64,000 bases of DNA from Oxyruncus cristatus (Eukaryota; Chordata; Aves; Passeriformes; Cotingidae): positions 584,599-648,598 of the forward strand of contig VXAY01005881.1 of NCBI GenBank assembly GCA_013399855.1, given 5' to 3'. Made by a program: the position numbers and the translations under genes. Positions within the stretch are counted from its first letter, which is position 1, and each line of letters begins with the position of its first letter. Below are positions 38,707-50,315 of the stretch, piece by piece. The notes beneath the pieces were generated by a model. The model had not been told where the DNA came from, did no database searches, and saw only the letters and a list, made by a program, of their open reading frames with translations.

Positions 38707-41700
38707 TTGTTGTATGACTACAACGCTGATCATGAAGTGTACATCATTTTAACAGGAGCTCATGCATCATAAAGCAGTTTCATGAGCAGGCTTTAACCTT
38801 AGTCTTCTTCAATTAGAAGCTGTACTCCAACCTTTCAGGACATTGAAGAGTTAAAGAGATTCCTAATTCATATTGAAGTCAGAATTCCCTTTTGTGATCA
38901 GAAAAATTAGACCTCAAGGCAGGTATTCAAAAACACTTATTCAAGCCAAGGGAGACACTTACAGACTGTGGTTCAGTTTCTTTTTGGAAAGGTCTTCCAG
39001 AAGCATTTATTTTTTTGTTTTCTATTGATCAGAGAAGAGAATGTAGGACAAAGTCCTCCTGGACAACATTGATTTTTATGAATATATTACCAACTCCACA
39101 GAGGAAGGACTTCTGAAATTTCCATTAGTGTCCATATAGATTTAGAAATATGTCCAAAACATTTTCTCAACCTGTTGTCCAACACAGATTTTGAATGCAC
39201 TGGCTTGGTGTGCCATTATTAATTAACTTGCCACCCTGTTTGGAAGTCCTTCAAGCAATCTGAAATGGGGCTACAAACTCTGACCTGCTTAAGTCCACAA
39301 ACTTAAAGTCTCAGAAGGATTTAACTGCTATGATTTTTAATAATCTTATTAACAACCACGATGAATTTATGCTCATTAATCCAGAAGTTGCAGGAAGAAC
39401 AATTAAAAATTCTGCATATATGATACAACCTGAATATATTATTTAAACACACATTCCAATCACTGGCCACAGTATAAATCATACAACATGAAAAATACAT
39501 CATAAACAGCTTTGAAAATTTCAAATATCCAGGGGAAAAAAAAAATCCCCGAGAAAAAGCCTCAGGAGATAGTTTATTGTACAAATAAAACTCTTGCAAA
39601 TCACTGATGGTTTTCTACTAAACATCAAAGCTAGTCAGTGTATAATTTCTAATTTTTACATTAAAGTTTGCATAGATTTCTTACCAAGAAATTTTCAGAG
39701 GAAATGGCATTACCTCACACCTTCCCTATTTTTCTTTCCTCAAAGTGAGTTTTAACATGATTTTATATTTCTTATTGATGATACAAGGGTACACTGCCTT
39801 TTTTTCCACTTTTTTTCTTTTTTTCTTTCATCAGCTTCATATAATGCTCCTTACAACCAACTTAGAAAAAAACTCTGGGCATGTCCCAGGAAATAATCTA
39901 AATCATAGATCTCGTAAGAGTAATGCCATACTTTACCTCAAGCAATGCCACATGCAAAAGTGGACATCTGATTGACAACCATATTAATTTTTAATGCCAG
40001 TATTTTCAGTTTTAGCTCTTGCACAAGACATTTTGATTATAATTTACTGTTCAGTAAAGGCACTTGTCACTCAAAAGGACAGAAAAACACACACAGAAAG
40101 ATGGAGGAGGTGTACCGAGAATACAGAAATATGAAAAGAAAACATCACCATTTCATCTCCCAGTATGGATCACCACAGAAGCCAAGCTGTGGAACTGAGC
40201 TGGAAAAACAACTACAGTGCCACTCAGAAGACAACCATGCCTATTTGTTCAAACAAAAACCAAAGACACAAGAAGGGAATTGTGCAGGACTGTAGTGGTG
40301 ACAAGGGTACCCAGCCCTTTTTCTTTAAGCCTTGGGGATTTTTTTTCAATTAACAGCAGTTTAAACAGACTGTAATGTTCTATTAAGTACATTTCACAAT
40401 GTATAGACTTTATTTTTGTATACGGGCTCTACTACATGCTCACACTATCCACATATTAGTCAATTTTATGTTTTGAGTTAGCTTCACATAATGATCTTGG
40501 CTGAGATTTTCAAAAGCAGCTTGAAGATCACAATCTTAATATGCTGCTGTGATTTACTTTCTGGTTCTCTCAGGGCATATTTTATATAAAAAGTCATGGA
40601 AAGCCTTACCAGTTTGCATGTTGCAAGGTCAAGAAACACTTAAGTATGCAAGTGAGGGAAGCAATAATGCCCTCAGATCATTTCCCTACAAGTATTAATT
40701 AATAAAGAGAATTTTTTGATTTCTGCCAGAGAAGTTACGAGTCCTTATTGAACAGATAAAAATTAAAGAATCAACAACAATTCTCACACATCCTGTCCAT
40801 ACCTGCATTACATTGTACTATAGACCGAAGTGCCACAGCTTCACTCGCTACATTTAAATTGCTTGCAGCCAATGACCCACTTTAAGAGTTTTTACACTAT
40901 TGCCTTTAGAATAACCCTTCCAAATCAAACCTATTCTGCTCTAGACAGGCTTTTGTGTTGAAAGGCATTTTCTGAAGTAGCATTTATCAAAACCCAAACA
41001 AATGATAGGACAATCTAATCAAAACACTGAAATGACTGCCTGATTGTATTTTAAAAATCATAACCTAATTAGAACCGAATTGATTTTTCCGTTAGCATGA
41101 AATTAAAACTAATTTCCCTGCACAATATTTACTCTAATATTCCCCAGATGCAAATACAGACTCATAAAACATTTCATAAAGAAGGTTTTGTAATTGTTTC
41201 CTGATTTTTTTCATTACATCATCAATTGCATTTGTCTTTCTAAACTATCCTTCTTGTTGTCTCTCTGAAAAACGCGTTAATGAAGGGAGAGATGATGAAA
41301 CATCAGTGAAATTCTTTAACTGCTCAGATACCATGGGCAGATAAAGAGGCATTTTTCAGAGGATACAGTCTTTCATTTCCTTTCCTAGCTGAACCTGCTG
41401 CTGAGATGACTTCTCCTAAATTAATGTTACACTCAGGCTGATAGACAGCAAAAGGTGGCAGACACTCCCTGTTCAATTTCTTTCAAAGAAATAGGCTAGA
41501 AAAGTAGATTTGTCGCCAAAAGAAATTCCTCTGTCATCCTTCAACATATTCACAGTTTTCTCATTCAGTGTCATGTCTGCTGCCCTAGGCACTTCCTTTC
41601 TCTTTGCCACATAAAAAGTTCCTGAATTCCTGCCGCATATGGCATTTTGTACACTGGGAAATTGAACACTGAGACACTACCTCACTCTAGCACAGACACA

Positions 41701-42550
41701 ATCAGATTTATAGGACTATAATTTCATTTGCTACGATGGCTGCCTTAATGAGGAACGAATGTTTCTGTCCAACCAGGACTATTCCTAATGTAATACACTT
41801 TTTGACCTTGAACGTTCATTGAGTCTGTGTGGCCAATGGCCAATCCTAGGGAGGTCATTCTCTTTAAAGCCAAGACATTGGGCAAAAAATGCTGCGTAAA
41901 TATCAAGCAATTGTCTAATTGCCTGAGGAAGAAAATGAATTATAGGATAGTTACCTCACAACTTTTTCCCAGTTTACAAACTTATGTACGAACCACATCA
42001 CCTTCTTCCAAGAGTAAGGTGATTCCCAAGCAAGTGACTCTGTTGCAACACTAGCACTGAATGTTGAATATATTCCCAGTTCCTCACAATTTCAATGGAA
42101 TATGCAGCGTTCAAAAGGAAAATTAAATCCCCGAAAACTCCGGCTTGCTCTCTTTTCAGGAGACACCTTTTCTTTTGCCACGGGAGAGAAGCAGAAGCAT
42201 TCTTTTATGTATATTGACCATTAACTTGTAAAAGCAGGTTTTCTCACGCTAAAGGACATGACTATATTGCGTCATTTGCTCTAACACACAAAATAAAACC
42301 ATCCTCTCTGATTAGGACAGTTCACACACATCCTTATTATTGTAAAACTGTGATGGCGCCATCTCCCAAGGCAGGCTTGATGAGACACCCTTGTGGCAGA
42401 GACATATTTCTGTACTTGGAGCACAGGGTCTCTGGACAGGACCTGGTAAGATTTTTTACTGTGTGATCATACAGTTTATCAGGCAGGGAAGTTCTTTGGT
42501 CTTTGAGAGAGATGTGCCTATTTGCTGCAATACTAAGAAATAAACAGAGT
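38707..42550. other. Non-coding stretch, no gene seen
   Basis: AT-rich. 40930-41260 is free of low-complexity sequence and rich in TAAT and ATTAG-type motifs, and might be a conserved non-coding element, but conservation cannot be tested here. A short GAGATTTTCAAAAGCAGC motif at 40503 resembles another old repeat. No exon is supported. Confidence 0.45.
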
Positions 42551-42680
42551 CAAGGGCTTGGGAACTTTGATTTCTGTTCACACCTCTGCCACGGACCTTA
42601 GAGAAATCATTTCTTTTCTCTTTGACTCAGTTCCCTGAATGTAAAATGAGGTTAATGATATTTTTATCATATCCTTTGTC
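42551..42680 (+). mobile_element. MIR-type SINE relic, sense
   Basis: Follows the MIR core in order: a TTGGGAACTTTGATTTCTGT block, CACACCTCTGCCACGGACCT, TCTTTTCTCTTTGACTCAGT, TGAATGTAAAATGAGGTTAA and TGATATTTTTATCATA. This parallels the classic CTCTGCCAC...CTCAGTTTCC...TGTAAAATGGGG...ATAATA layout. Strongly diverged and inactive. Family assignment is by eye. Confidence 0.7.
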
Positions 42681-44665
42681 TGATTCATCTACTCAGAATT
42701 CAAGTTGCGGGGGAGGTATGTGGGGATCTCACTGCATAATTCTACAGTAGCCACTGTAGCAAGGACAAAACTCTATTAGGGTGTCTGTTCTCCCCTGCCA
42801 CCCATATAAATTTGATAAATCATCTACTATTAATCATCAAGGCTAAAAAAATTAGCACTTCACAAAATGGTGATAACAGAGAATGATTCCAGCAACATCC
42901 CTGCCACCTATCAAAAAAAAAAAAAAAGACAAAAATATTCACCAAACCAAAAAAAGTCAGGATTTTTTTGGTGGAGGAACATGTAGCTGACTGATCCAAG
43001 AAAAAAACTTCCATCAGCAGAATATGAATCCCATAGATGTGTAAGTTCCTATTCTGGCTATCTGCTTTTATATTTGCTCTCTACATTTCTCGAAGGAACT
43101 GATGAAAGTTTATAACCTACTATGGATTTATTATCCCAGAGGTATTTTCATTATTATTTTCTCTTTTGAACGGGGCTCTGCAGACCATAAACACAAGGAG
43201 GCTTGTGCAGAGAACTAAAGAAGACATAAACTTATTGTAAAAATAATGACCATGCAATGAAAGAACTGGAATACGCATATCTCCCATTTAAGATGCCTAG
43301 ACTAGCCAACATGTGGGTTGGGTTTTTTTTAAATAGATTAAAATCCCATAATGTTAACAAGTACTGAAGCCTACTCACCTGCTTTGGGAACTCAGTGGCA
43401 TGAGTGCATTTCACTGCAAAATGCCATTTAGTTATGTGGTTCTGGCACTCAACCAGCAAGGGTTTACATATTTTTCTCTGATTGCACAAATTCTCTCACA
43501 CTGATTGCACTGTTTGGCAGGCCATTAACTGAGCCTCATTTATATTTACCTTTTTAAAAATATATAATATAAAACAGACAATACAAAAAACAGCTAATGT
43601 GTATTTTCCCAGATCTTTGTCTTTAACACCAACTTAACGCCCAGCACCGAAACTTGCAACAAACTCTCTTTGTGAGTGGGCCAAGCCAAGCTTCTCACAG
43701 ATCCATGAAAGAAGCACTTCCAGTGAAAGTGGTCCTCAGGAAACAGATCATCAATTTTCAAATGTATAATGTAATTCAGCACCACAACATACCATTGCCA
43801 TCCTAGATACTTACACCATTATGTAAAATCCCTTGACTATATTAACTGCTAATCACACACTCTGGTCTAGCTTTATACTACATTAAACCTATCACAATGT
43901 CTGTGTTGACTGACACTGACTATCACAAAGAGATTCCTTTTTTCATTATTAAAAGAAACCCTGGAAAACAAATATTTGAAATTCATACAATGTCTAGAAA
44001 CCACAGACCAGAATGACACAGCAGAAATTTATTACAAAAGCATATATCTTCTTGAAGAGACAAACATGTAAAAAGAAGCAAAGGCAATTCGGCAGAAAGG
44101 CCACAGAGTGTCATGACTGTGCACAAAGAAGGAAAGTCTGAGATCTAGCAAGGGGAGAAGGAGGATTCATGGAAGCTCAGCTAAGATCTAGAGTTAGTGC
44201 ATATTCTCTCCAAAACCAAAAAATGCTGGTGGATGACACAGAGCCAGAAGGAAAAGTTGAACCTTCTATGTTTGCATCTTGCTCTTTTGATGAAGCATTT
44301 AAGAAAAAAATGGAATAGGGTCTCTCCTATTGACTGCAATAAAGCATTTGAGAACATGAAACCAGGAGCACTGGTTCACATGAAAACTTAGATATCAAGC
44401 TTTGCCCTCTTCAGTAAACCCACAAAAATTATAATAAATATGTTTCTGTCTCTGCCATCTCTCAACAATTTGAAGTGTTTATTATATACCAGATGTTATG
44501 TGAAGGATTTGAGTTTCAAAGTGACATGAGAGACTTTGAAACAGCGTGAATTCTAGGACAACATATTGTGTGTGTCTATCCCTCTCTGTCATGGTAATGA
44601 TAAGAAAGGGCAGGAATGCAGGGGCACTTGCTCCTCTCCAAATATAATCACCATGCTCAGAAATT
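42681..44665. other. Non-coding stretch with 15-A run
   Basis: A15 at 42913-42927. A strong minus-strand donor (AAGCAG/GTGAGTAGG) at about 43371-43379 has an open frame behind it but no good acceptor, so no exon is called. Confidence 0.5.
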
Positions 44666-44990
44666 CCGAAATAACAGCCTCGAGTCGCTTGTTGGGGTGA
44701 GCAGAAATGGTAATCCTTGACTGGCCTAAATTAGCTCGAGACCACCACATAGGAAGCCTGTCAGGGAGAAAGCTGACAGCTCCAGACAGCGAGGCTGGGT
44801 GTCTCATCTTACATATTCATCACCCGAGGTACCGCTCAACATCCCAAGCAACAACTGCGCAGGACAGCAGGGCACATCGGAGCCCGTCGCTCCAAAGCGA
44901 CGAAGAACCCGGGGCGATTGTTGGATAAGGAGGAGGACTCTCCGAGAAGGAGAGGTAGTGTGAAATTAGGAAATTAAGGAACTCGATGAG
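44666..44990. promoter_or_regulatory. CpG-dense island-like segment
   Basis: About 17 CpG dinucleotides in 325 bp, 11 of them between 44821 and 44945 (for example CCGTCGC, GCGACGA and CCGGGGCGA). The surrounding tens of kilobases mostly have fewer than ten per kilobase. GC content is also locally higher. CpG retention usually means germline hypomethylation, so this may be a promoter of an unannotated transcript or an active regulatory element. A 73-codon plus-strand frame at 44707-44928 with G at -3 and +4 lies inside, but its product is unrecognised. Confidence 0.4.
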
Positions 44991-47900
44991 CAGAGGAAGT
45001 AAATACTTGAGAGATTTTTAAGGAAGTCCATGTGCACTTTTTTAATTTGCACAAGTTAATCCTTTCAGAGGGTTAGGATACCATAAAATAAATGAGCGCA
45101 CACTGCTTGGGGTCTCCCTCTTGGAAAATGACAAAGATCAAAGACTCCCTGCCTATTTTCTCTCTGAAAAATTGAAAATTAATTGCCTGAATTCACCTAC
45201 CAGTTTATTCAACTCCTGCCTTTTCCAGTCATACAATTTGCATTGACTGACAGATACTTTTAAAATGCTAACATAAATAGCTGGCCTAATACTTCATGTC
45301 AGGGTATATTTTAATTGGTAAAAAGCAATCATCATCTCTGTTGCAGTAGGGTCATTCTCTGAATGTCAGATATCAAATTAACACAAAAGGATAAGGTCCC
45401 TATCAGAAAAGTTGTGTATGCACAGCCTGTGAAATACAAGGTAGAGAATAAAATACATCAAGATTGAAGAGCAAACCCAAGTCATAATGAGGACAATGGC
45501 ATGCAAAGTGTTCCTCATCTGTCATAAAATATATTTAAAAAAAAAAAAAGAAAGACAAAAGGCTAGGATTAAATCTATAGAACCGAGGTTTTAACAAGTA
45601 TACGGTATGTACACAGAAGTTCACAGCTCCACCTATGCTACCAAAGCTGAGCATTTGACAGCAACCCATAATTAGTCGTAGCTATGGCTGTCAACAGTAG
45701 AGGCAAACTCAAACAACTCTGGGTGGTCTCTACGTTGCCTGCCCACCAATCACACATTAATATGAATTAGTAACCCACCCGTATTACAACACACAACATA
45801 ATATTACGTTGTATAAATGTGAGTGTGAAATATGAAGCCTTGGGGTGTTGCCATTTATTCCTTTCAAACAATAAAAAGAAAAGGGCCTGTGCAAAATCTA
45901 TGCCTATTCTCTAGTTGCCCTGTGACTAGTTAATTAAGTTTTATGAATACACAAATTATAAACATTGCAGTGAATCCTTTTACTTTCTTTTCAGTTCATC
46001 CCTGCACTAATAGACCTGGGTCTACATGAGTAAAAGGCGCAACAACTCTGTATTTTTGGATTACAAATAATGCTTATATAGCAATTACCAAGAGGGTGTA
46101 GTTCGTGCCTGTCAGCATCCTGCCTCCATTACCATCCTTCACAGTTTACCTGCAGCAAAGTCATGTCTAGGGCTTTAGACCAGAGTCTAACATTCCTGTG
46201 AAAGCTAGAATTGTGTGAGGGACCTGCGGCCCCTGCTTTGTCATACAAAATCTAATCTTTACTTCAGACCATGATTGAAATCTTCGAAGTCAGAAATCAC
46301 GTACTGCCTTCCCAGGGGTAAGTACCTTTAACAGCTCCATTGCTAGAAGTTACAGAAGGTTTCCTGGAGCCTGAGGGTTAAAACACTGGATATTCTTGTT
46401 CTCCATAAATATCCAATCAGTTCAAAGTCTCTGCCACTGTGTGAATAATGGATTTTTGCTCAGCACAAGAACTTAAAGGAAAAAAACTCCAATGTTGCAA
46501 GGTGACCTTAAGCCTTTTTTTTCCGCCTGGTTTATTTCCAAAAATTTTATATAGCCCTTGATTTGACTTATTAGCCCTAAAGAAATCTGTGAAAGCACAC
46601 CTTCAAACAGAACTAAAACGTTTCCTTTTGAAAGTGTTGAAACCAGTTATTGCTAATTCTCCTCCATTTTTTTCTTGTAGCTGAAGCAATATGTTTAGAT
46701 TTGTCCTGAGTTTGAGCTGCCAAACTGTTCTTCTCAGTGAATTTACTCTTCAATGTCTTTTTTGCCTATCTGTAATCATAAAAGATTTCTAATTCCATGA
46801 TATTTAATCTTCCAAGTTCATGTGGTAACTATGAGCCATTTTTTCTGTTTCAACAGAATCAGCTCCTTTTTAAAGTTCCCAATACCTACAAAACATACAA
46901 TTTTTTTGTTGCCTGTCTACCAGATCGACTTCTCATTATTTTGTTCCACTTAGGACATAGTGAACACTGCTGCCAGGAGACAAGATCATTAAACGAATTA
47001 CAATAGATGTGAATGGATTATACCAATGTACAGAGTGTTGTTTAAAAATAATAATAGTAATAGATAATCTTAAGAAATGGAGAGTGTAATTAATGACCAA
47101 TTTCAAAATGCCATCTTTATCACAATTCTACCTACAGCGAGTGAAATCAATATATGGATGTTGCTGTAAAATTAATGAGCTTTTCAATAGCCTGTTTCGA
47201 GCTTTTTTTTTTGGTGTGAATCATCTGATTTTTCTTTTCCTAAATTGCATAGGCAGACGCATTGCTTGACTAACGCTGCACCATAGCGTAAGAAAAATCT
47301 ACAGGAGGATTTGTTCCCTATAATGATCTCCACCAAGCCTATATTCTTCCTTCTCTGCACAGATAGACATCAAAATTAAGTACATTGGCTTAATTCAGTT
47401 GCCATTGTGAGCTCAAATGGGATACAAAGTGAAATCAATATTAGTGAAATAGATCAGACTAGAATTGGAAGGTAATATAATTAGGTTGGCTTGGCTATAC
47501 TTTGTAATGCTTATCTGTAGTATTTTAGCAAATAGAATATGGGTATCTATTTTCTGAAACTGTAGGAGGTTTTCAGTGCTGTATTGTCCTTATTTATTTC
47601 ACTTTGAGGGAGCACTTCCGAAAGACCTGTCTGTCCATCTCTGTGGGATTTAGGGCTGACGTATTTCCCTGAGTGATCTGGATTTTGTGCATACAAGGGA
47701 GATCTACTTAAGCAAAAGCATTAAGAATTGTTTTATTAGCACAACACAGAGAAAGCTTTTTATGTGTTCTGGCTGTAGGAAAAGTGCTCTTTACCTCTGA
47801 ACACAAAGCATTTCGCTGTCTGAGAGTCTCAGAGCATAGAAATTAAGAACATGGAATCTTGCGCCTCTGCTTCTCAGACTCCACTCCAGCCCCATCAAAA

Positions 47901-48454
47901 CTTCCCCCATCACCTGGACAGCTTTACTGTGCATCCTCGAGATAGGGGATGCAGTGCAGGCTAACATCCCTGCAGGGCTCTCAGGAGATTAGACAGTCCT
48001 CCTGCATGGTTTCTTTGCTCCATTCTTCTTTGTCTGAGCTGAGGTGCAGTGCCAAACTTCAGCTCCTCCTCCAATTAAAGAAATGTGATTTCTGAGCAAT
48101 CAAATGCAAAGTCGTGGGTTCCTTCCACGCTTCTGATGCACAAAATTTCCCTCAAAGAAAGGTGAACTCATTCATGAAACCCAAAGTGTGTTTTAAGGAT
48201 GACTGCAGCTACTTAATAATTTCATTATCTTGGAACACTAAAGATGTAGTGGAGGAAAAATTCTTTCTAAAGATGATATAAGGAAGCTACATATATTGTG
48301 GCTATACACCCTTTTTGATCGATAGAAAACATGTTAATGGTTTTAATGCAAGGCAACTCAAAAATTTGCAGATTTTGTCTAAACAAGAAGTTTGTTGTTC
48401 CCTGAAAGACCTGCGGGATATGCAGCGAGAGCTTTATTTCACCAAGACTTCAGC
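44991..48454. other. Non-coding stretch with one candidate microexon
   Basis: A13 at 45537-45549. The 47080-47300 interval carries several homeodomain-type TAATTA/ATTAATG motifs and no low-complexity sequence, so it could be a conserved enhancer. Strong acceptor-like sites at 46680 and 46858 have no partner donors. No gene is recognised. Confidence 0.45.
46268..46317 (+). CDS. Candidate 50-bp microexon
   Basis: Acceptor CTAATCTTTACTTCAG ends at 46267 and the donor is CCAGGG/GTAAGT (GT at 46318). The exon opens with ACCATG, an acceptable start context, and stays open for 15 further codons, leaving two bases. It lies about 1.3 kb downstream of the CpG-dense segment, which would suit a transcript starting there. 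No recognised protein and no confirmed next exon. Could be chance. Confidence 0.17.
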
Positions 48455-48529
48455 ATGTCACATGGTAGAGGAACGTACCACCCCTTAGGTGTCCTGTAAC
48501 ATGGTAGAGGAATATACCACCCCTTAGGT
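48455..48529. repeat. 39-bp tandem duplication, two copies
   Basis: ACATGGTAGAGGAA..TACCACCCCTTAGGT occurs at 48460-48490 and again at 48499-48529, period 39 bp. The two 31-bp cores differ at only two positions (CG versus TA within GAACGTACC/GAATATACC), one being a likely CpG decay. The duplication is therefore fairly young. Confidence 0.9.
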
Positions 48530-50271
48530 CACACCAGGCAAGCCATTCCTGCTATTCTCACATGTCTTGCCTGAGGTGCCACAAGAGCTGGTGACAGTTA
48601 AAATTAGCCTGGCAAAGACATTGAGCTAATCACTGAGGAGCCTTCCTCTAGTGAAAAGCTGTCTGAGGAAGGAAGCATTCCTGCTTTCCCCACTTCTAAG
48701 ATTAATGATGAAGCCCTGAGCTTTTTGGTCAGAATTCCCTTTCATAAATTCAGCATTAACTCCCTTGAATCCCAGGATTTTATCCTCTCAGTAGCTCGCT
48801 AATAGCACAAGTAGTATTTCTGATGCAAAAAGAATTTATTGTTTTTTAAAATCCTTATCACCACCGGAAGGAAAAAGAGGATAAGTTACTTTCTCTTCAC
48901 GGCTAGCTTTCATGATTTTACCTCTTTGGATCAAAACTTGTGATCCCAGAATTGGTTTTAGTGACAAAGCACAAAGTAAGAAGGTGTGTAAGAGCCGGGA
49001 AAAAAACAAATACATCCTGTAAGCTGCTGTGGAGCTACTACCTCCAGTCCAACTGTTCTGCTGCTGAATCTTTGTGAGGAGATTTGATGGTGCACAGCAC
49101 TAGAAGACTGTCAACCTCCCATGGCATGCTCCCAGATGGAGGCTGCACCACTGCCTTACAGCAAAGAGGAGCAACCCGTCCATCAGCAGCTCCATACAAC
49201 CAAAACATCATTGATAAGCGTATGCCATATACACTCCACTTCTGTGATTCCTCAAGGCCTCAAAACCAGAGAGGAACACAATAAACACTCTCAAGTGAGG
49301 GGACAGGGAAGCAGGTTTGACACAAGGCATAAAACCACTGCATAACAGATTACAAGAAGCTCTCAAAAGGCTGGCATTTGTGGTTAATAACCCGACACAG
49401 AAAAATTTGGAACCATAAAAGCAAATCTGGCAGCAAATGACAAAACCTGTTTTCCCTGCTCCTAAGTCAGCCCTTGAAGGGCAATTGGGAATGACCTTCT
49501 TCAGGGGGTGATGCAGTGCAGCACAGTAGCAATAACCAGCAATGGAAGGGCAGCACTGCAGGGACACCGGTGCCATCACACTGACACGCAAGGACAAAAG
49601 AACTAGGAGGAATGGGGAAGTAAGTATATGAAAATGAAATAAAATAAAGGAAGTCACTAGTAATCAGATTTTTATCTCATTTAGGGTTGCCTGTTCATTT
49701 TTTCTACTCACAGGTAACATAAGCCAGAAATCAAAATTACAGTAGCACCTCACAGATTTATCATAATTCTAATGTTCCCCTCTGATTGAGAGAATGCCAC
49801 AAATTTCAGTGTATGTCAAGGATCTCATTTGTAGAGATGTATCATAGACTATGAGGAAAAATAAGATTTCCTCCTTTTAAAGTAAATTAAGTAGAGTAAA
49901 TCATATGAAGTATAGCATCAATAACATGTATACTCTCATATTTCAATCATTGGTAAACAGGATCAGATGGAAAATATGTCACACCTGTCATACATCCTAC
50001 AGGACCTGGACAGAGATCTGTATTTTGTAACAATTCCTCAGCTTTGCATCAGTGACATGAAGCTAATACTGAAGTTCCTACCATCTTCCAAGTCTACTTA
50101 AATGGTAGTCCACACAGATGTGGTCCAGGTGAGTAAACAAGGGCCCTCCAGTTGATATCCACTGCAACATATATTTCATTTGAGGTGGTTTGACCAACTG
50201 TTGCTAAATTTCCTTCCAGATCACAAAGAAAAGCACTAATTGAAATTTCACAGGAATAGATAGTTCTTAAA

Positions 50272-50315
50272 AGAAAATAAACAAACAAACAAAAAAAACC
50301 AAACAAAAAACAAAC
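50272..50315. repeat. (AAAC)n-like simple repeat
   Basis: Imperfect array of AAAC/AAAAC units without T for most of its length. Confidence 0.85.

Noticed and set aside
43379..43489. Minus-strand exon candidate behind a strong GCAG/GTGAGT donor
   Set aside because: No acceptor with a pyrimidine tract could be found at the right-hand side.
44707..44928. 73-codon plus-strand frame inside the CpG-dense segment
   Set aside because: The start context is acceptable but the product is unrecognised and a minus-strand frame overlaps it. Mentioned with the CpG segment rather than called as a gene.
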